Shown: positions 53,020 to 62,516 of the stretch, piece by piece
Numbering within the stretch: the stretch's first letter is position 1
Layout of the letters: the number at the start of each line of letters is the position of its first letter
NCBI RefSeq assembly: GCF_004138285.1
Contig: NZ_SCFN01000010.1
Span: 62,001-126,000, forward strand
Length of the DNA stretch: 64,000 nucleotides
Reading direction: 5' to 3'
Origin: Gottfriedia acidiceleris
GTDB lineage: Bacteria; Bacillota; Bacilli; Bacillales; Bacillaceae_G
Translations under genes and position numbers: made by a program
The notes under the pieces: model-generated
The model's input: the letters and a program-made list of their open reading frames with translations, nothing else
What the model was told of the DNA's origin: nothing
The model's database searches: none

Positions 53020-53180
53020 AATAGTCAATATAGCAGTTAATTATAAATCAACAAGATCGACGACTAGTCGATTTTTATTTTGCCTATAAAAATCAGTATA
53101 CTAATTTCCGAATGAAGTTTAAACTTGAAAAAGTTAATATAATTGAGTAGGTAGTACTATTACCTAGAAAGGAAAATAAC

Positions 53181-53480
53181 ATGAAAAAGATTGATGAATA
53201 CTTTGAAACAGCAATGGAAGCATGGAGCATGATGCAAAAAACGACTGATGATGAAGGAGCAGAATGGGCAGAAAGATTCGAACGCTACTTCTATGAATTC
53301 ATTGATGAAGTGAAGAAATGGTGGGAAACGCTTGACCCAAAACCAACAAATATAGAAGATGCTGAAGAGTTACCTGAAGTTAAAAAGTGGATGGAGCAAA
53401 TCCCTGGTCCAGTCCAATTAAATTTTTTAACTGAATTAGAAGATCTAATGGATGGTTTTGATACTGTACGGTTTGATTAA
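53181..53480 (+). CDS. Small acidic hypothetical protein
   Basis: ATG 53181 follows AGAAAGGAAA. The 99-residue product is acidic and helical with many Trp (EAWSMMQ, EWAERFERYFYEF, KKWWETLDP). It lies 12 bases before the DUF6440 gene, so the two are cotranscribed. No function recognised. A degenerate piece of the cassette repeat hairpin (AGTCGATTTTTA) lies upstream at about 53050-53080. Confidence 0.6.
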   Translation: MKKIDEYFETAMEAWSMMQKTTDDEGAEWAERFERYFYEFIDEVKKWWETLDPKPTNIEDAEELPEVKKWMEQIPGPVQLNFLTELEDLMDGFDTVRFD

Positions 53481-53492
53481 GGAGGAATACAT

Positions 53493-53684
53493 ATGTCTGG
53501 AAAAGATTCGGATAATCGATTTAATGTAATCTATAAAGAAGCAAAAATGATGTCTGGCGTAAAAATAATAGAAGATCAAGTGACAGGAATACAATATTTA
53601 TTTAGTTGGGATGGCTATGCTGGAGGAATTACCCCATTATTGGATAAGGACGGGAAGCCAGTTATAAATAAAAAGGATGAATAA
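53493..53684 (+). CDS. DUF6440-family protein
   Basis: The 63-residue product reads VKIIEDQVTGIQYLFSWDG, then YAGGITPLLDKDGKPVI, the signature of the small DUF6440 family. It is widespread in Firmicutes, unknown in function. AAGGAGGAA precedes ATG 53493. Cotranscribed with the acidic protein before it. Confidence 0.75.
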   Translation: MSGKDSDNRFNVIYKEAKMMSGVKIIEDQVTGIQYLFSWDGYAGGITPLLDKDGKPVINKKDE

Positions 53685-53703
53685 TTCATTACTAACAATT
53701 ATG

Positions 53704-53735
53704 AAAAGGAGCTGATCAGAGGACAGCTCTTTTTC
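53704..53735 (+). terminator. Rho-independent terminator
   Basis: GAGCTG and CAGCTC stem followed by TTTTTC. Confidence 0.8.
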
Positions 53736-53860
53736 ATTTCTAGGTAAGATATATTATAAGAGTTGTTAAATTGCAATGTAGGTCTTGTCGATTTTTAATT
53801 AGAACAAATGCAAAGATTGATATTTAAATAGATAAATAACCCAATTGACGCAAATATTGA

Positions 53861-54358
53861 CGTGGAATTGTACTTAGTGGTTGCGATACTAAAAATGTAA
53901 ATACTGATGTTGGTTATGATGTATATACACAAAAAACAGTAAAGCCAATGAAAGATAAACTTTATAAAATAGGAGAAACAATCGAATTTGATAAGATTCA
54001 GATTACGATTGATCAAGCTCATATTACTAAACCTTCAAATAAATCCAAATACACTGGCAATGTTCTTACAGTTGATTTACAGCTCTGGAGTAAGCCATAT
54101 TCAAAAGATGTTCATGTGAATGCTTCTGATTTTGAATTATATGATTCCAAAGGTGAAATGAAACAACATTATAAAGGATATATTGGACAAGAAATTTCCG
54201 GAAATCTTTCTGGAGAAAAGAAACCTGATCATACTGTTCGAGGTATAGAGGGCTCACTTTATTTTGAAATCCCTAAAGAGGATAAATATATATTAGTTTA
54301 TAAACCAACGTTTTCAAAGAATGTTAGCGAATTAGAATTTGATGTAAATTCGAAATAA
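53861..54358 (+). pseudogene. DUF4352-type lipoprotein with lost signal peptide
   Basis: The frame begins after a TGA at 53858-53860 and enters directly at a lipobox (GIVLSGC). It continues with a DUF4352-like domain: YKIGETIEFDKIQITIDQAHI, GNVLTVDLQL, DFELYDSKGEM and LYFEIPKED. The N-terminal signal peptide lies behind a stop or frameshift. The only ATG (53948) is internal and has no ribosome binding site. The mature domain is otherwise clean, so decay is recent or the break is a sequence error. Confidence 0.65.
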
Positions 54359-54364
54359 TATTTC

Positions 54365-54397
54365 AAAAAGTCACATCGAAAGTATGATGTGACTTTT
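54365..54397. terminator. Bidirectional terminator
   Basis: AAAAGTCACATC / GATGTGACTTTT stem between convergent genes. Confidence 0.85.
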
Positions 54398-54401
54398 ATA
54401 T

Positions 54402-54983
54402 TTATACAGTATGTAATCCGGCAAATAATACTCTTAATCCATATCGAAATTGTTCCTCAAAATCAAAACTAAAATGATACTGTTCACCAAAAAACGAAGT
54501 AAATGCAGTTACTTCTTCCGGAGTGTATGTGAACTGTTTTGCACGATGTTCATCTGCTACAAATGATAATACATAATTGTTAAAAAGGTTACCAGCAACA
54601 AGACAGTTTTTATCAGATACTCCGTATTTTTTCAAATTTTCTAAAGTGAATTTGACTGCTTTTAATCTACTCGGTGTAGTTGGCATTGACTGTGCAAAAA
54701 CCTCTACTGCATCTCTTGTCTTTAATAAAACTCTTCTAACTTCAAATGCTAGAGCTGTTAAAGCTTCCTTGGCATTATCTAATTCTTCAGGTAGGACAAT
54801 TTCATTATTTAGATGCTCAGCAATTAAATCATACAAAGCTTTTTTATCTTTAATATGCCAATATAAGGATGCGGCTTTGATCTCAAGTTCCTTTGCCAAT
54901 GTTCGCATCGATAAATTACTTATTCCGTCACGATTTAAAATATCGAGGGATGCTTTTACAATTGCTTCTTTCGTTATAGCCAT
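54402..54983 (-). CDS. TetR-family repressor (TetR class)
   Basis: The 193-residue product has the TetR DNA-binding domain: IVKASLDILNRDGISNLSMRTLAKELEIKAASLYWHIKDKKAL (about 7-49, in pieces). A TetR_C-type ligand domain follows with MPTTPSR near 100. In this class the repressor blocks its own and a neighbouring gene. Three matching palindromes lie upstream at 55019-55071. The divergent SAM methyltransferase is the likely target. The ligand is unknown. Confidence 0.88.
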   Translation of the reverse strand: MAITKEAIVKASLDILNRDGISNLSMRTLAKELEIKAASLYWHIKDKKALYDLIAEHLNNEIVLPEELDNAKEALTALAFEVRRVLLKTRDAVEVFAQSMPTTPSRLKAVKFTLENLKKYGVSDKNCLVAGNLFNNYVLSFVADEHRAKQFTYTPEEVTAFTSFFGEQYHFSFDFEEQFRYGLRVLFAGLHTV

Positions 54984-55018
54984 AAAATCTCTCCAAAAAT
55001 TTAATAATTGTCATTGAC

Positions 55019-55071
55019 TCTAACACTGTTAGATGGTAATCTAACGATGTTAGATAACTAACGTTGTTAGA
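55019..55071. promoter_or_regulatory. Three tandem TetR operator palindromes
   Basis: TCTAACACTGTTAGA (55019-55033), TCTAACGATGTTAGA (55040-55054) and ACTAACGTTGTTAGA (55057-55071) share CTAAC-N3-GTTAG. They lie between the TetR start and the divergent methyltransferase gene. Confidence 0.8.
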
Positions 55072-55210
55072 CGTTTTTGTTCTCTTATTGTACTAGAAAT
55101 ATAAACTACTTTAAAGCTTAAACAAATTACCTACTAGCTAAATCAAATAAATTTAAATATTAAGGACTTGTGAACAATGATTGATAACATTAAAAAGAGA
55201 TAGGGTGGAT

Positions 55211-55876
55211 ATGATGATGAAAAATATGCGCAAGAAAAAAGATGTTGGTATTTATGGGTATACAGCAAAATGGTATGACAAAAACTCACGAAAAAGTCGG
55301 CTAACACAAATGCAAGAATATGCAAACGAAATTAAATCTTTAGTTAATGATGGTGCAAGGATTTTAGAAGTAGCACCCGGACCAGGATATTTGTCTATTG
55401 AGCTAGCAAAAATGGGTTTTGATGTTACAGGGGTAGAGTTAAGTCCAGATTTTATTAAAATCGAAAAAAATAATGCAAAGGAAGCAAATGTTTTAGTAGA
55501 TTTTAAAGAAGGCAATGCATCAAATCTACCTTGTGATGATAACACATTTGATTTTATTGTTTGCAGTACAGCATTTAAGAACTTTATGGATCCAGTAAAA
55601 GCACTATCAGAAATGTATAGGGTATTAAAACCAGGTGGAACATCTCTTATAATCGATATGAATTTTAATGCAACTGCGCAAGATATTGAAGGTGAAATTA
55701 GAAAAACTGGAATGAAGGGGTTTGATAAGTATTTTGTAAAATTTGCATTTAAAACTTTCTTGAAAAAAGGTGCTTATACAAAAGAAAATTTTGAGATGTT
55801 TTTAAATGAAACTGAATTTAAGAATTATAACATTAAGCAAGAGGATATCAGTTTATATGTATATCTTTATAAATGA
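55211..55876 (+). CDS. Class I SAM-dependent methyltransferase
   Basis: I choose ATG 55211, just after AGGGTGG. The product is about 222 residues. Motif I is ILEVAPGPGYLSIELAK near 57. Motif II region follows (FDVTGVELSPDFIKIEKNNAK), then FDFIVCSTAFKNFMDPVKALSEMYRVLKPGG. This is a UbiE-like small-molecule methyltransferase. Its position opposite the TetR gene with three operators suggests induction by a compound it may modify. The substrate is unknown. Confidence 0.85.
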   Translation: MMMKNMRKKKDVGIYGYTAKWYDKNSRKSRLTQMQEYANEIKSLVNDGARILEVAPGPGYLSIELAKMGFDVTGVELSPDFIKIEKNNAKEANVLVDFKEGNASNLPCDDNTFDFIVCSTAFKNFMDPVKALSEMYRVLKPGGTSLIIDMNFNATAQDIEGEIRKTGMKGFDKYFVKFAFKTFLKKGAYTKENFEMFLNETEFKNYNIKQEDISLYVYLYK

Positions 55877-56132
55877 TAAGGTTATTTAATTAAAATTGAG
55901 TCTATATTATTTTTCGAGTTACAAAACTATTAATCTTAAATTAAACATAAAGTAATTATTGATTGCACGTACAAGCAAATCGAAAAGAAGAGGCTATAAA
56001 ATTAGTTGAAGCTTTGTTAGAAAGACGATCTTACAATAAAAACTCATTAGATTATAACCTATAATGGATCAATTATTAACTTAATTTTACTAATGTTATT
56101 AAAGTGATTACGTTTTTAATAGAGAAAAATAT

Positions 56133-56168
56133 AAAAAGTCGATTCCTTAATGGAAATCGACTTTTTTA
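56133..56168. terminator. Bidirectional terminator
   Basis: AAAAAGTCGATT and AATCGACTTTTTT stem, between the methyltransferase region and the convergent nitroreductase. The stretch 55877-56132 holds a 28-codon scrap (NRKEEAIKLVEALLERR) without a start. Confidence 0.85.
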
Positions 56169-56175
56169 TTATTGA

Positions 56176-56964
56176 TTATTTATTATTCATAAAATTCTGT
56201 TTCTCTAAATATTCTAGAACTGTTTGAGAATATTCATGATGAGATTCTTGTGTATACTTTGCGATCGTATAAATTTGAGCTAAATTCTTTAATCCTAGTC
56301 TTTCTGTCATTTCTTTAAGCTTTGGAACGTCCATGTAACGTTGCCAACCTTTTTCATCTCTTTCTTTATAAATTTCAAGAATATCTTCATCCGTATAATC
56401 TTTATATTGTTCATTATGTACTAGACCATGCCTTGGAAGTCGGTCACGTAAAGCTGGGTTTTCTTTAGGATAGCCTAATGAATATCCTACAATTGGTACG
56501 ACATTTGGTGGTAAGTTAAGGATTTCTCCAATTTGATTACAATTTGCAAGAGTAGAGCCCATATAACATATACCTAGTCCAGCATTCTCAGCAGCTAAAG
56601 CACAGTTTTGAGATGCTAAAGTAGCATCAATAGCACCGATCATAAAGCTCATGAAATTATCAAAATGTACAGGTGCATCATTCAGCGTAAGCCATTTTCT
56701 CATTCGATTAAAATCTACACAAAAAGTTAAAAGGATCGGAGCATCAACAACCATTGATTGCTCCATATGTGCTGTATATAATTTCTTTCTAATTTCTTTA
56801 TCTTTTGTGACAATAATCGAATAAGATTGCATATTGCCACTTGATGAGGCGCGAATACCTGCATCTAATATTTGATCTAAAAGCACTTGGCTTACTTCCT
56901 TGTCCTCATATTCTCGTATTGATCTGTGCCCATGTAAAACATCATTAAATTCCAAAACTTTCAC
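56176..56964 (-). CDS. NADPH-dependent nitroreductase (NfsA/FRP type)
   Basis: The 262-residue product has the FMN-binding pattern of the nitroreductase family: HRSIREYEDKEV near 13-24, RASSSGNMQSYSIIV near 38, GAIDATLASQNCALAAENAGLGICYMGS near 110-137, and VGYSLGYP near 160. Length and C-terminal extension fit the NfsA/FRP group. It reduces nitro compounds or flavins with NADPH. Monocistronic. Confidence 0.88.
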   Translation of the reverse strand: MKVLEFNDVLHGHRSIREYEDKEVSQVLLDQILDAGIRASSSGNMQSYSIIVTKDKEIRKKLYTAHMEQSMVVDAPILLTFCVDFNRMRKWLTLNDAPVHFDNFMSFMIGAIDATLASQNCALAAENAGLGICYMGSTLANCNQIGEILNLPPNVVPIVGYSLGYPKENPALRDRLPRHGLVHNEQYKDYTDEDILEIYKERDEKGWQRYMDVPKLKEMTERLGLKNLAQIYTIAKYTQESHHEYSQTVLEYLEKQNFMNNK

Positions 56965-57346
56965 TCCTCATATCAAAAAGATTTCATTAGAAATATTATG
57001 AATATAAAATAATTCGACATATTATTTTAATTCATAATTATTTCTGAATAATCAAATTATAAAGTAAACATATCACAAAAAACCTTTATCGTACACAAAT
57101 TTGTAGTTTTAATAACTTTTTAGTAAAAATTACTCATTTAAACATTTTTGCAGAATAGTACAGGTTTATACTGGTGTCTAAATATGTCAAAATTTCAAAG
57201 TGGTAGTAGTTAAGGCTCAATGTGCAGATATATGCTTTTTACGGGTAAATCTGTTAATTAAAATATAAAAATATTTGAATCATAAAAAATTGGTAGAATA
57301 TAGTAAAAGATGAGCTTAAAAAACAGGCAGACAAAGGGGTGGAAAA
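56965..57346. other. Divergent spacer
   Basis: AT-rich promoter region; no gene seen. Confidence 0.5.
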
Positions 57347-57676
57347 GTGAAAAAATTAGTTTCAGGAGTTATTACATTTGTAATCTTGATACTGACACCT
57401 TTTGGATTTTCCCATGCAATGGGTTCCACTTGGACCGATTGGCTTTTTGCTAGTTCTTTGCTCATTACAGCTATAATCGCTTTTTTTAGTATAAGTGGTG
57501 ATGGCTTGATTGGAAGAATAGATAAATCAACAGTTCAAGGAAAAACAGGAATCACAGCAAGAATAGATAATGAAACAGAAGTTTTTAAAGTTCCATTTTC
57601 ATTTTATGTTTCTTCTATATTTACAATTGGAAGCCTATTTATTACGCATATAAATCGATTACGTTATTTATTCTAG
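57347..57676 (+). CDS. Small membrane protein
   Basis: GTG 57347 follows AAAGGGGTGGA. The 109 residues start with a hydrophobic span (ITFVILILTPFGFSHA), have a second (WLFASSLLITAIIAFFSI) and a third near the end (FYVSSIFTIGSLFI). The middle is polar (GRIDKSTVQGKTGITARID). The family is not recognised. A terminator follows at 57696. Confidence 0.6.
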   Translation: MKKLVSGVITFVILILTPFGFSHAMGSTWTDWLFASSLLITAIIAFFSISGDGLIGRIDKSTVQGKTGITARIDNETEVFKVPFSFYVSSIFTIGSLFITHINRLRYLF

Positions 57677-57695
57677 TCCTTTTTATAAAATATTA

Positions 57696-57737
57696 AAGAA
57701 TTAAGCTCAGCCTACTTAGACTGAGCTTAATTCTTTA
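57696..57737. terminator. Bidirectional terminator
   Basis: GAATTAAGCTCAG / CTGAGCTTAATTC long stem with A/T flanks. Confidence 0.85.
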
Positions 57738-57776
57738 ATATAAAGTTTTTTAGTGTTTACTTATCAATCAAGTTCC

Positions 57777-59324
57777 TTATTCTAACTTTAAATTCTTAAA
57801 TTCAATTCGATACAAATCACGACGTCGATCGCGTAATTGACGGACTGATCCCGTATTTCGTGAACGTCTTAATTTTTCAAGGTCAACATCTCCGACTACG
57901 ACAGTATCAACATTTGCATCACATTCACCAACAATGCCATCTCTAGCGAAGCCAAAATCAGAAGGGGAGAAAATACCAGATTGTGCATATTGAATGTCCA
58001 TGTTCTCTACATGTGTTAAGTTCCCAACTGTTCCTGCGATACAAGTATATACTTGGTTCTCGATTGCTCTAGCTTGAGCGCAATAACGAACACGGAGATA
58101 ACCTTGGCGATCATCCGTACAAAATGGAACGAAAATGATATTTGCACCTTGATCAACTGCAATACGAGCAAGTTCCGGAAACTCGATATCGTAGCATATT
58201 TGAATAGCAATTTTTCCGCAATCTGTGTCAAACACATGGATTTCGTTACCTTCTGAAATTCCCCACCATTTTCGCTCATTAGGAGTTGCGTGAATTTTTA
58301 ATTGCTTTTCAATCGTACCATCGCGTCTAAATAAATAAGCAACATTGTAGATATTACCATCTTCCTCAACGAAGTGAGATCCCCCAACAATATTGACATT
58401 GTACCGTACAGCAAGTTCTGTAAAAAGTTCGATGTATTGTTCGGTATAAGTTGCAAGCCTACGAACAGCCTGATCGGGGCGTTTTTCTTCTAGAAAAGAC
58501 ATCAATTGTGTTGTAAACAACTCTGGGAAAACAGCAAAATCCGAACCAAAGTCAGCGGCGATGTCAACATAATACTCGATTTGCTTCGTAAAATCTGAGA
58601 ATGAATCGATTTTTTTCATCATGTATTGTATTGCGCAAATTCTAACTGGAAATGATGCGCGATAAACGCGTTTAGATTTTGGAAGATAGTCAATATTACT
58701 CCATTCCATCAAAGTGGCAAATGAATCTGACGCTTTATCATCCGGTAAGTAACGAGTATTAATCCGTTTAATTGTAAAACCTTCCATTAATTGGAATGAT
58801 AAAACAGGGTCATAAATACTGTGTTTTTCTACTGCAGCTACATATTCACGTGGTGACATTTCATCTCTATGCTTATGATAATTTGGGATTCGACCACCAA
58901 TGATAATGCTTTGAAGATTTAACTGTCGAGCCAATTCCTTTCGCGCTTCGTAAAGGCGATGGCCAATTTTCATACGACGGTATTCAGGATCAACCATTAC
59001 TTCAATTCCATATAAATTAAACCCATTCGGATCATGATTTGTAATATAACCATTGTCAGTTATGACGTTCCAAGTGTGCTGGTCATCATATTCGTCGAAG
59101 TCAACCATTAAACTTGAGCAGGAACCAATAATTTTATCTTCATACTCTACACAAAACTGGCCTTCAGGAAAAATGCGAATATGACTTTCTAATTGTTCCC
59201 GTTTCCATCCCTCCATGCCAGGAAAACAACGGTTTGATAACTTCATAATTTCACTAATATCTTCCATACGTATATTTCGAACTTCAATTTTCTTCTCATA
59301 TTTTGACATATCCGTCTCTGACAT
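57777..59324 (-). CDS. yhcX: GNAT acetyltransferase / carbon-nitrogen hydrolase fusion (YhcX-like)
   Basis: The 515-residue product joins two domains. Residues 12-200 form a GNAT domain (GMEGWKREQLESH, VMVDPEYRRMKIGHRLYEARKELA with the acetyl-CoA site). Residues 230-500 form a nitrilase-superfamily domain with catalytic Glu (FAVFPELFTT near 280), Lys (LKIHATPNERKWWG near 345) and Cys (IAIQICYDIEFPELAR near 378). This architecture is that of B. subtilis YhcX. Substrates are unknown; amide hydrolysis or transfer is inferred from the triad. Confidence 0.9.
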   Translation of the reverse strand: MSETDMSKYEKKIEVRNIRMEDISEIMKLSNRCFPGMEGWKREQLESHIRIFPEGQFCVEYEDKIIGSCSSLMVDFDEYDDQHTWNVITDNGYITNHDPNGFNLYGIEVMVDPEYRRMKIGHRLYEARKELARQLNLQSIIIGGRIPNYHKHRDEMSPREYVAAVEKHSIYDPVLSFQLMEGFTIKRINTRYLPDDKASDSFATLMEWSNIDYLPKSKRVYRASFPVRICAIQYMMKKIDSFSDFTKQIEYYVDIAADFGSDFAVFPELFTTQLMSFLEEKRPDQAVRRLATYTEQYIELFTELAVRYNVNIVGGSHFVEEDGNIYNVAYLFRRDGTIEKQLKIHATPNERKWWGISEGNEIHVFDTDCGKIAIQICYDIEFPELARIAVDQGANIIFVPFCTDDRQGYLRVRYCAQARAIENQVYTCIAGTVGNLTHVENMDIQYAQSGIFSPSDFGFARDGIVGECDANVDTVVVGDVDLEKLRRSRNTGSVRQLRDRRRDLYRIEFKNLKLE

Positions 59325-59822
59325 AATCTCACGTCCTAAATATAAATGTCTCGCTTACTAAGGGACCATTATAAATGGTCTATTGCAAAACGATTCTCAA
59401 AGTTAGGATACCCACAATTTACCTTTTCAATATGAATAAGAGGCTCATGTGTAAGGAAAATGTGAAAAGTAATTGCTCATAAGAGGTTCGAATGTAGTTA
59501 CTCATAAGGGGTTCATGGGTAAGTAAAACAGCAAAAAAGTGAAAGGTAGTTACTCAAAAGAGGCTACTGCCAGGACTTGACTTAATATTTAATTGGCTCC
59601 ATATATCCTTTGAATACGATTGTTGAACAGTACGTAACTTTGGTACATGTTAATGAAGTTGTAGCTTCGTACGCTAGAAATTATTTAATAATATTATTAT
59701 GTAAACTATAAAAATTAAAAAACATCATATAATGAATGAATCCATATTAGGACATTGACTACTTTAAAGAAATACTTTAAAATTATCTTTAATTCAAGAT
59801 AGTTGAAAGGGGTTGATATGGA
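59325..59822. other. Divergent spacer with short imperfect tandem repeats
   Basis: Contains the repeat at 59438-59575. No gene seen. Confidence 0.5.
59438..59575 (+). repeat. Imperfect tandem repeat
   Basis: Units containing AGAGGCTCATGTGTAAG, AGTAATTGCTCATAAGAGG, GTAGTTACTCATAAGGGG and GTAGTTACTCAAAAGAGG recur three to four times with spacers. They lie before the YhcX-like gene on the other strand. Confidence 0.6.
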
Positions 59823-60272
59823 TTGAATCAAAATGAAATTTCAACTAATTCGCTCCAATTATATTCTGACATTTGTAAAGCAAATCGATTTTTGACTGAT
59901 GCTTCTATTAATAATATTAAATGTTTTGGTTTGAATTTAACTGAGTTTGCAGTCTTAGAATTGCTTTATCATAAAGGAGATCAGCCAATTCAACAAATTG
60001 GAAAAAGGATATTAATCTCAAGCGGAAATATGACGTATGTATTAGATAAATTAGAGGAAAGGCGATATATTAAACGCATTCATTGTCCAAAAGATCGACG
60101 AGTTATCTATGCAGCTTTGACTGACGAGGGTAGAAGATTAGTTAGTTGCATCTTTCCAGTTCATAGCGAATTGATTCATAACTTATTTTCTCAACTAAAT
60201 TCAGCTGAAAAAGATATGTTAATCTATTTATTAAAAAAGATTGGATTAAGCAAAAATCAACCTCAATGTTGA
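59823..60272 (+). CDS. MarR-family regulator
   Basis: TTG 59823 follows AAAGGGG at about 10 bases; the ATG at 59818 stops after two codons. The 149-residue product has the MarR winged helix: LNLTEFAVLELLYHKGDQPIQQIGKRILISSGNMTYVLDKLEERRYIKR (near 38-86, in pieces), then CPKDRRVIYAALTDEGRRL. It likely controls itself or the SDR gene that follows 108 bases on. Ligand unknown. Confidence 0.9.
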   Translation: MNQNEISTNSLQLYSDICKANRFLTDASINNIKCFGLNLTEFAVLELLYHKGDQPIQQIGKRILISSGNMTYVLDKLEERRYIKRIHCPKDRRVIYAALTDEGRRLVSCIFPVHSELIHNLFSQLNSAEKDMLIYLLKKIGLSKNQPQC

Positions 60273-60300
60273 GATAACTTAATTCGAACTAAATCGTATT

Positions 60301-60327
60301 AAAAGCTGTCATTTGACGGCTTTTTTT
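60301..60327 (+). terminator. Rho-independent terminator
   Basis: AAGCTGTCA and TGACGGCTT stem followed by TTTTTT, after the MarR gene. Confidence 0.8.
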
Positions 60328-60380
60328 GTTAAGGCTGGAAATAATAATAATAGACTAATTGAAATATGAGGTATAAAAAT

Positions 60381-61127
60381 ATGGAAGAAAAGTTTAAAGG
60401 GAAATCAATTATTATTACAGGAGGTGCGAATGGAATTGGAGAGGGTATTGCAATTGCATTTGGAAAATTAGGAGCAATTGTTTTTATAGCTGATGTTAAT
60501 GAACACAAAGGTAATAGAGTTGTAAAGAAAATTGAGGAAAATGGTGGAAGAGCAATATTCTTTAAGACTGATGTTAGTAAAGAAGAAGACATCATAAATC
60601 TTATTCGCACCGTCATTGATAAAATTGGTAAACTTGATATTTTAATTAATAATGCAGGAATTTCCGCTTTTAAGCCATTATTAAGTTTATCAACAGATGA
60701 ATGGGATAAAGTAATAAATACTAATTTGAGAAGTGTTTTTATTTCATCAAGAGAAGCTGCTAAAGTGATGAATAATGGTGGAAGAATAATAAATATGGCA
60801 TCAACAAGAGCGATTATGTCGGAGCCAAATTCGGAAGCTTATGCAGCATCAAAGGGTGGAATTGTATCAATTACCCATTCATTAGCTGCATCGCTTCAGC
60901 CAAATGGTATAACAGTAAACTGCATTAGCCCTGGATGGATTCAAGTTGATCAGAATGAAGAATTAAAAGAAACTGATCATCTTCAACATTGGTCAAATCG
61001 CGTAGGCAAGCCTGAAGATATAGCTAAAGCTTGTATTTATTTAGCTGATCCAGAAAATAACTTTATAAATGGTCAAAATATAATAATTGATGGTGGAATG
61101 ACTAGAAAAATGATCTATGAAGAGTAG
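60381..61127 (+). CDS. Short-chain dehydrogenase/reductase
   Basis: ATG 60381 has GAGG eight bases upstream; an ATG at 60366 is part of that signal. The 248-residue product has the NAD(P) motif TGGANGIGEGIA near 13-24, the NNAG motif near 88 and the catalytic set Ser (INMASTRA near 137), Tyr-x3-Lys (YAASKGG near 153). C-terminal FINGQNIIIDGGMTRKM is typical. It interconverts an alcohol and a carbonyl; substrate unknown. Confidence 0.92.
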   Translation: MEEKFKGKSIIITGGANGIGEGIAIAFGKLGAIVFIADVNEHKGNRVVKKIEENGGRAIFFKTDVSKEEDIINLIRTVIDKIGKLDILINNAGISAFKPLLSLSTDEWDKVINTNLRSVFISSREAAKVMNNGGRIINMASTRAIMSEPNSEAYAASKGGIVSITHSLAASLQPNGITVNCISPGWIQVDQNEELKETDHLQHWSNRVGKPEDIAKACIYLADPENNFINGQNIIIDGGMTRKMIYEE

Positions 61128-61128
61128 A

Positions 61129-61160
61129 AAAGCAAGGAAAGTTATTTTCCTTGCTTTTTT
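61129..61160. terminator. Bidirectional terminator
   Basis: AAAGCAAGGAAA and TTTCCTTGCTTTT stem between convergent genes. Confidence 0.85.
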
Positions 61161-62269
61161 TATTCATTACTAATTCGCTTAACCTTACTTTCTTGTATCC
61201 TTGCTCTAAAAATATATCTCAATAAATATGGTACAACAATAAATATAAATAGTGTTCTAAATAGTTGATAACACATAATTACAGTTATATCTGCGTCTAC
61301 TTCTTTTGCAATTAATGCCATTTGATCCATTCCACCAGGGGCTAAGCTTAGTAAGGCACTGATATGATCAATGGTGTGAATATGTGTTAAAAATATACTA
61401 GATAAAAGGGAAAATGTTAATAAAACGACGCCACTTAAGACTGAAACTAAAACTATTTTTAATTTGTTATTTAAGTTTTCTGGTTTTAATAATAAGCCAA
61501 TATAACTTCCCATCATTAACTGGGAACAGTCTAATATAACAGACGGTAGGGCAGGTCCATGTAGTCCTGATAAATTAAGGATAATGGTAGCGATCATTGG
61601 ACCTAAAAGTAATGCAGTTGGAAAGTTTATTTTCTTCCCTAAAATTCCAAGTAATGTACTGAAAATAGCAAAAATAATGATGTTTGGAAATAAGCCATGC
61701 CAGCCTGCTGAAGTGTGGTGAATGGCTTCTGAAATCGAACTTTTATGTACATTAAAAAATGGACTGAAAATTAATAATGGGACCATAAAAATAATCATCA
61801 TAAGCCTAGAAATTTGTAAGAAAGTGACAATTGTAAAGTCAATATCTTTAATCTCTTCAGCAAGAGCAATCATTTGACTTAGTCCACCTGGAATACTACC
61901 TAATAAAACAGTTGGATAATGTATTTTAAATACTTTAGAAATTATGATCGAAATTGTAATTGTAAAAAGGATGAGAAGAAAGGTCATCAAAATCATAGAT
62001 GTTAATTGATGTCCGATTTGAATAAACGTAGAAGATGTAAATGATAGCCCAATTGTGTAGCCGATTATGATCATGGCTGTATCTCGAATTTTACTTGGCC
62101 AATACAATTTTATCCCTTTAATTTTAGAAAGTATAAGTACAAAAAACATTGGTCCAAGGAGCCAAGGTATTGGTAGTTTAATCAATTGAAATAAAAATCC
62201 ACCAATAATTGCAATAATTAAAGTAAATAAAAGCTGAGTCCATTTATTATCGTTGTAATTTATTACCAT
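61160..62269 (-). CDS. AbrB-type (COG3180) membrane protein
   Basis: I choose ATG 62269 because AAGAAGTGAA precedes it; a TTG at 62287 is in frame. The 369-residue product has ten or so spans in two similar halves. Each half has a glycine-proline signature: LPIPWLLGPMFFVLI and GSIPGGLSQMIALAEE in the first, NFPTALLLGPMIATII and SLAPGGMDQMALIAKE in the second. This is the AbrB/putative ammonia monooxygenase family, probably a transporter. Substrate unknown. Confidence 0.85.
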   Translation of the reverse strand: MVINYNDNKWTQLLFTLIIAIIGGFLFQLIKLPIPWLLGPMFFVLILSKIKGIKLYWPSKIRDTAMIIIGYTIGLSFTSSTFIQIGHQLTSMILMTFLLILFTITISIIISKVFKIHYPTVLLGSIPGGLSQMIALAEEIKDIDFTIVTFLQISRLMMIIFMVPLLIFSPFFNVHKSSISEAIHHTSAGWHGLFPNIIIFAIFSTLLGILGKKINFPTALLLGPMIATIILNLSGLHGPALPSVILDCSQLMMGSYIGLLLKPENLNNKLKIVLVSVLSGVVLLTFSLLSSIFLTHIHTIDHISALLSLAPGGMDQMALIAKEVDADITVIMCYQLFRTLFIFIVVPYLLRYIFRARIQESKVKRISNE

Positions 62270-62516
62270 AATTTCACTTCTTTTCAAATTATAAAATTTT
62301 AATGTAAAGATGATGTTTACATTTATTCATCGCGCTTGTTATGTTAATATCATTATTGACCTTAAGTTTATGGTATGCAAGGATTTTGCTCGGTTAGTCG
62401 TTAGAATATTTAACAGGATAGCAAAACTAATCGGAGGATATATTAAAGATAGTAAATATTTTACAATTTTTAATTTGAAAACCCTTGCAAATTTTAATTA
62501 GAAAGGACTAATTGAA

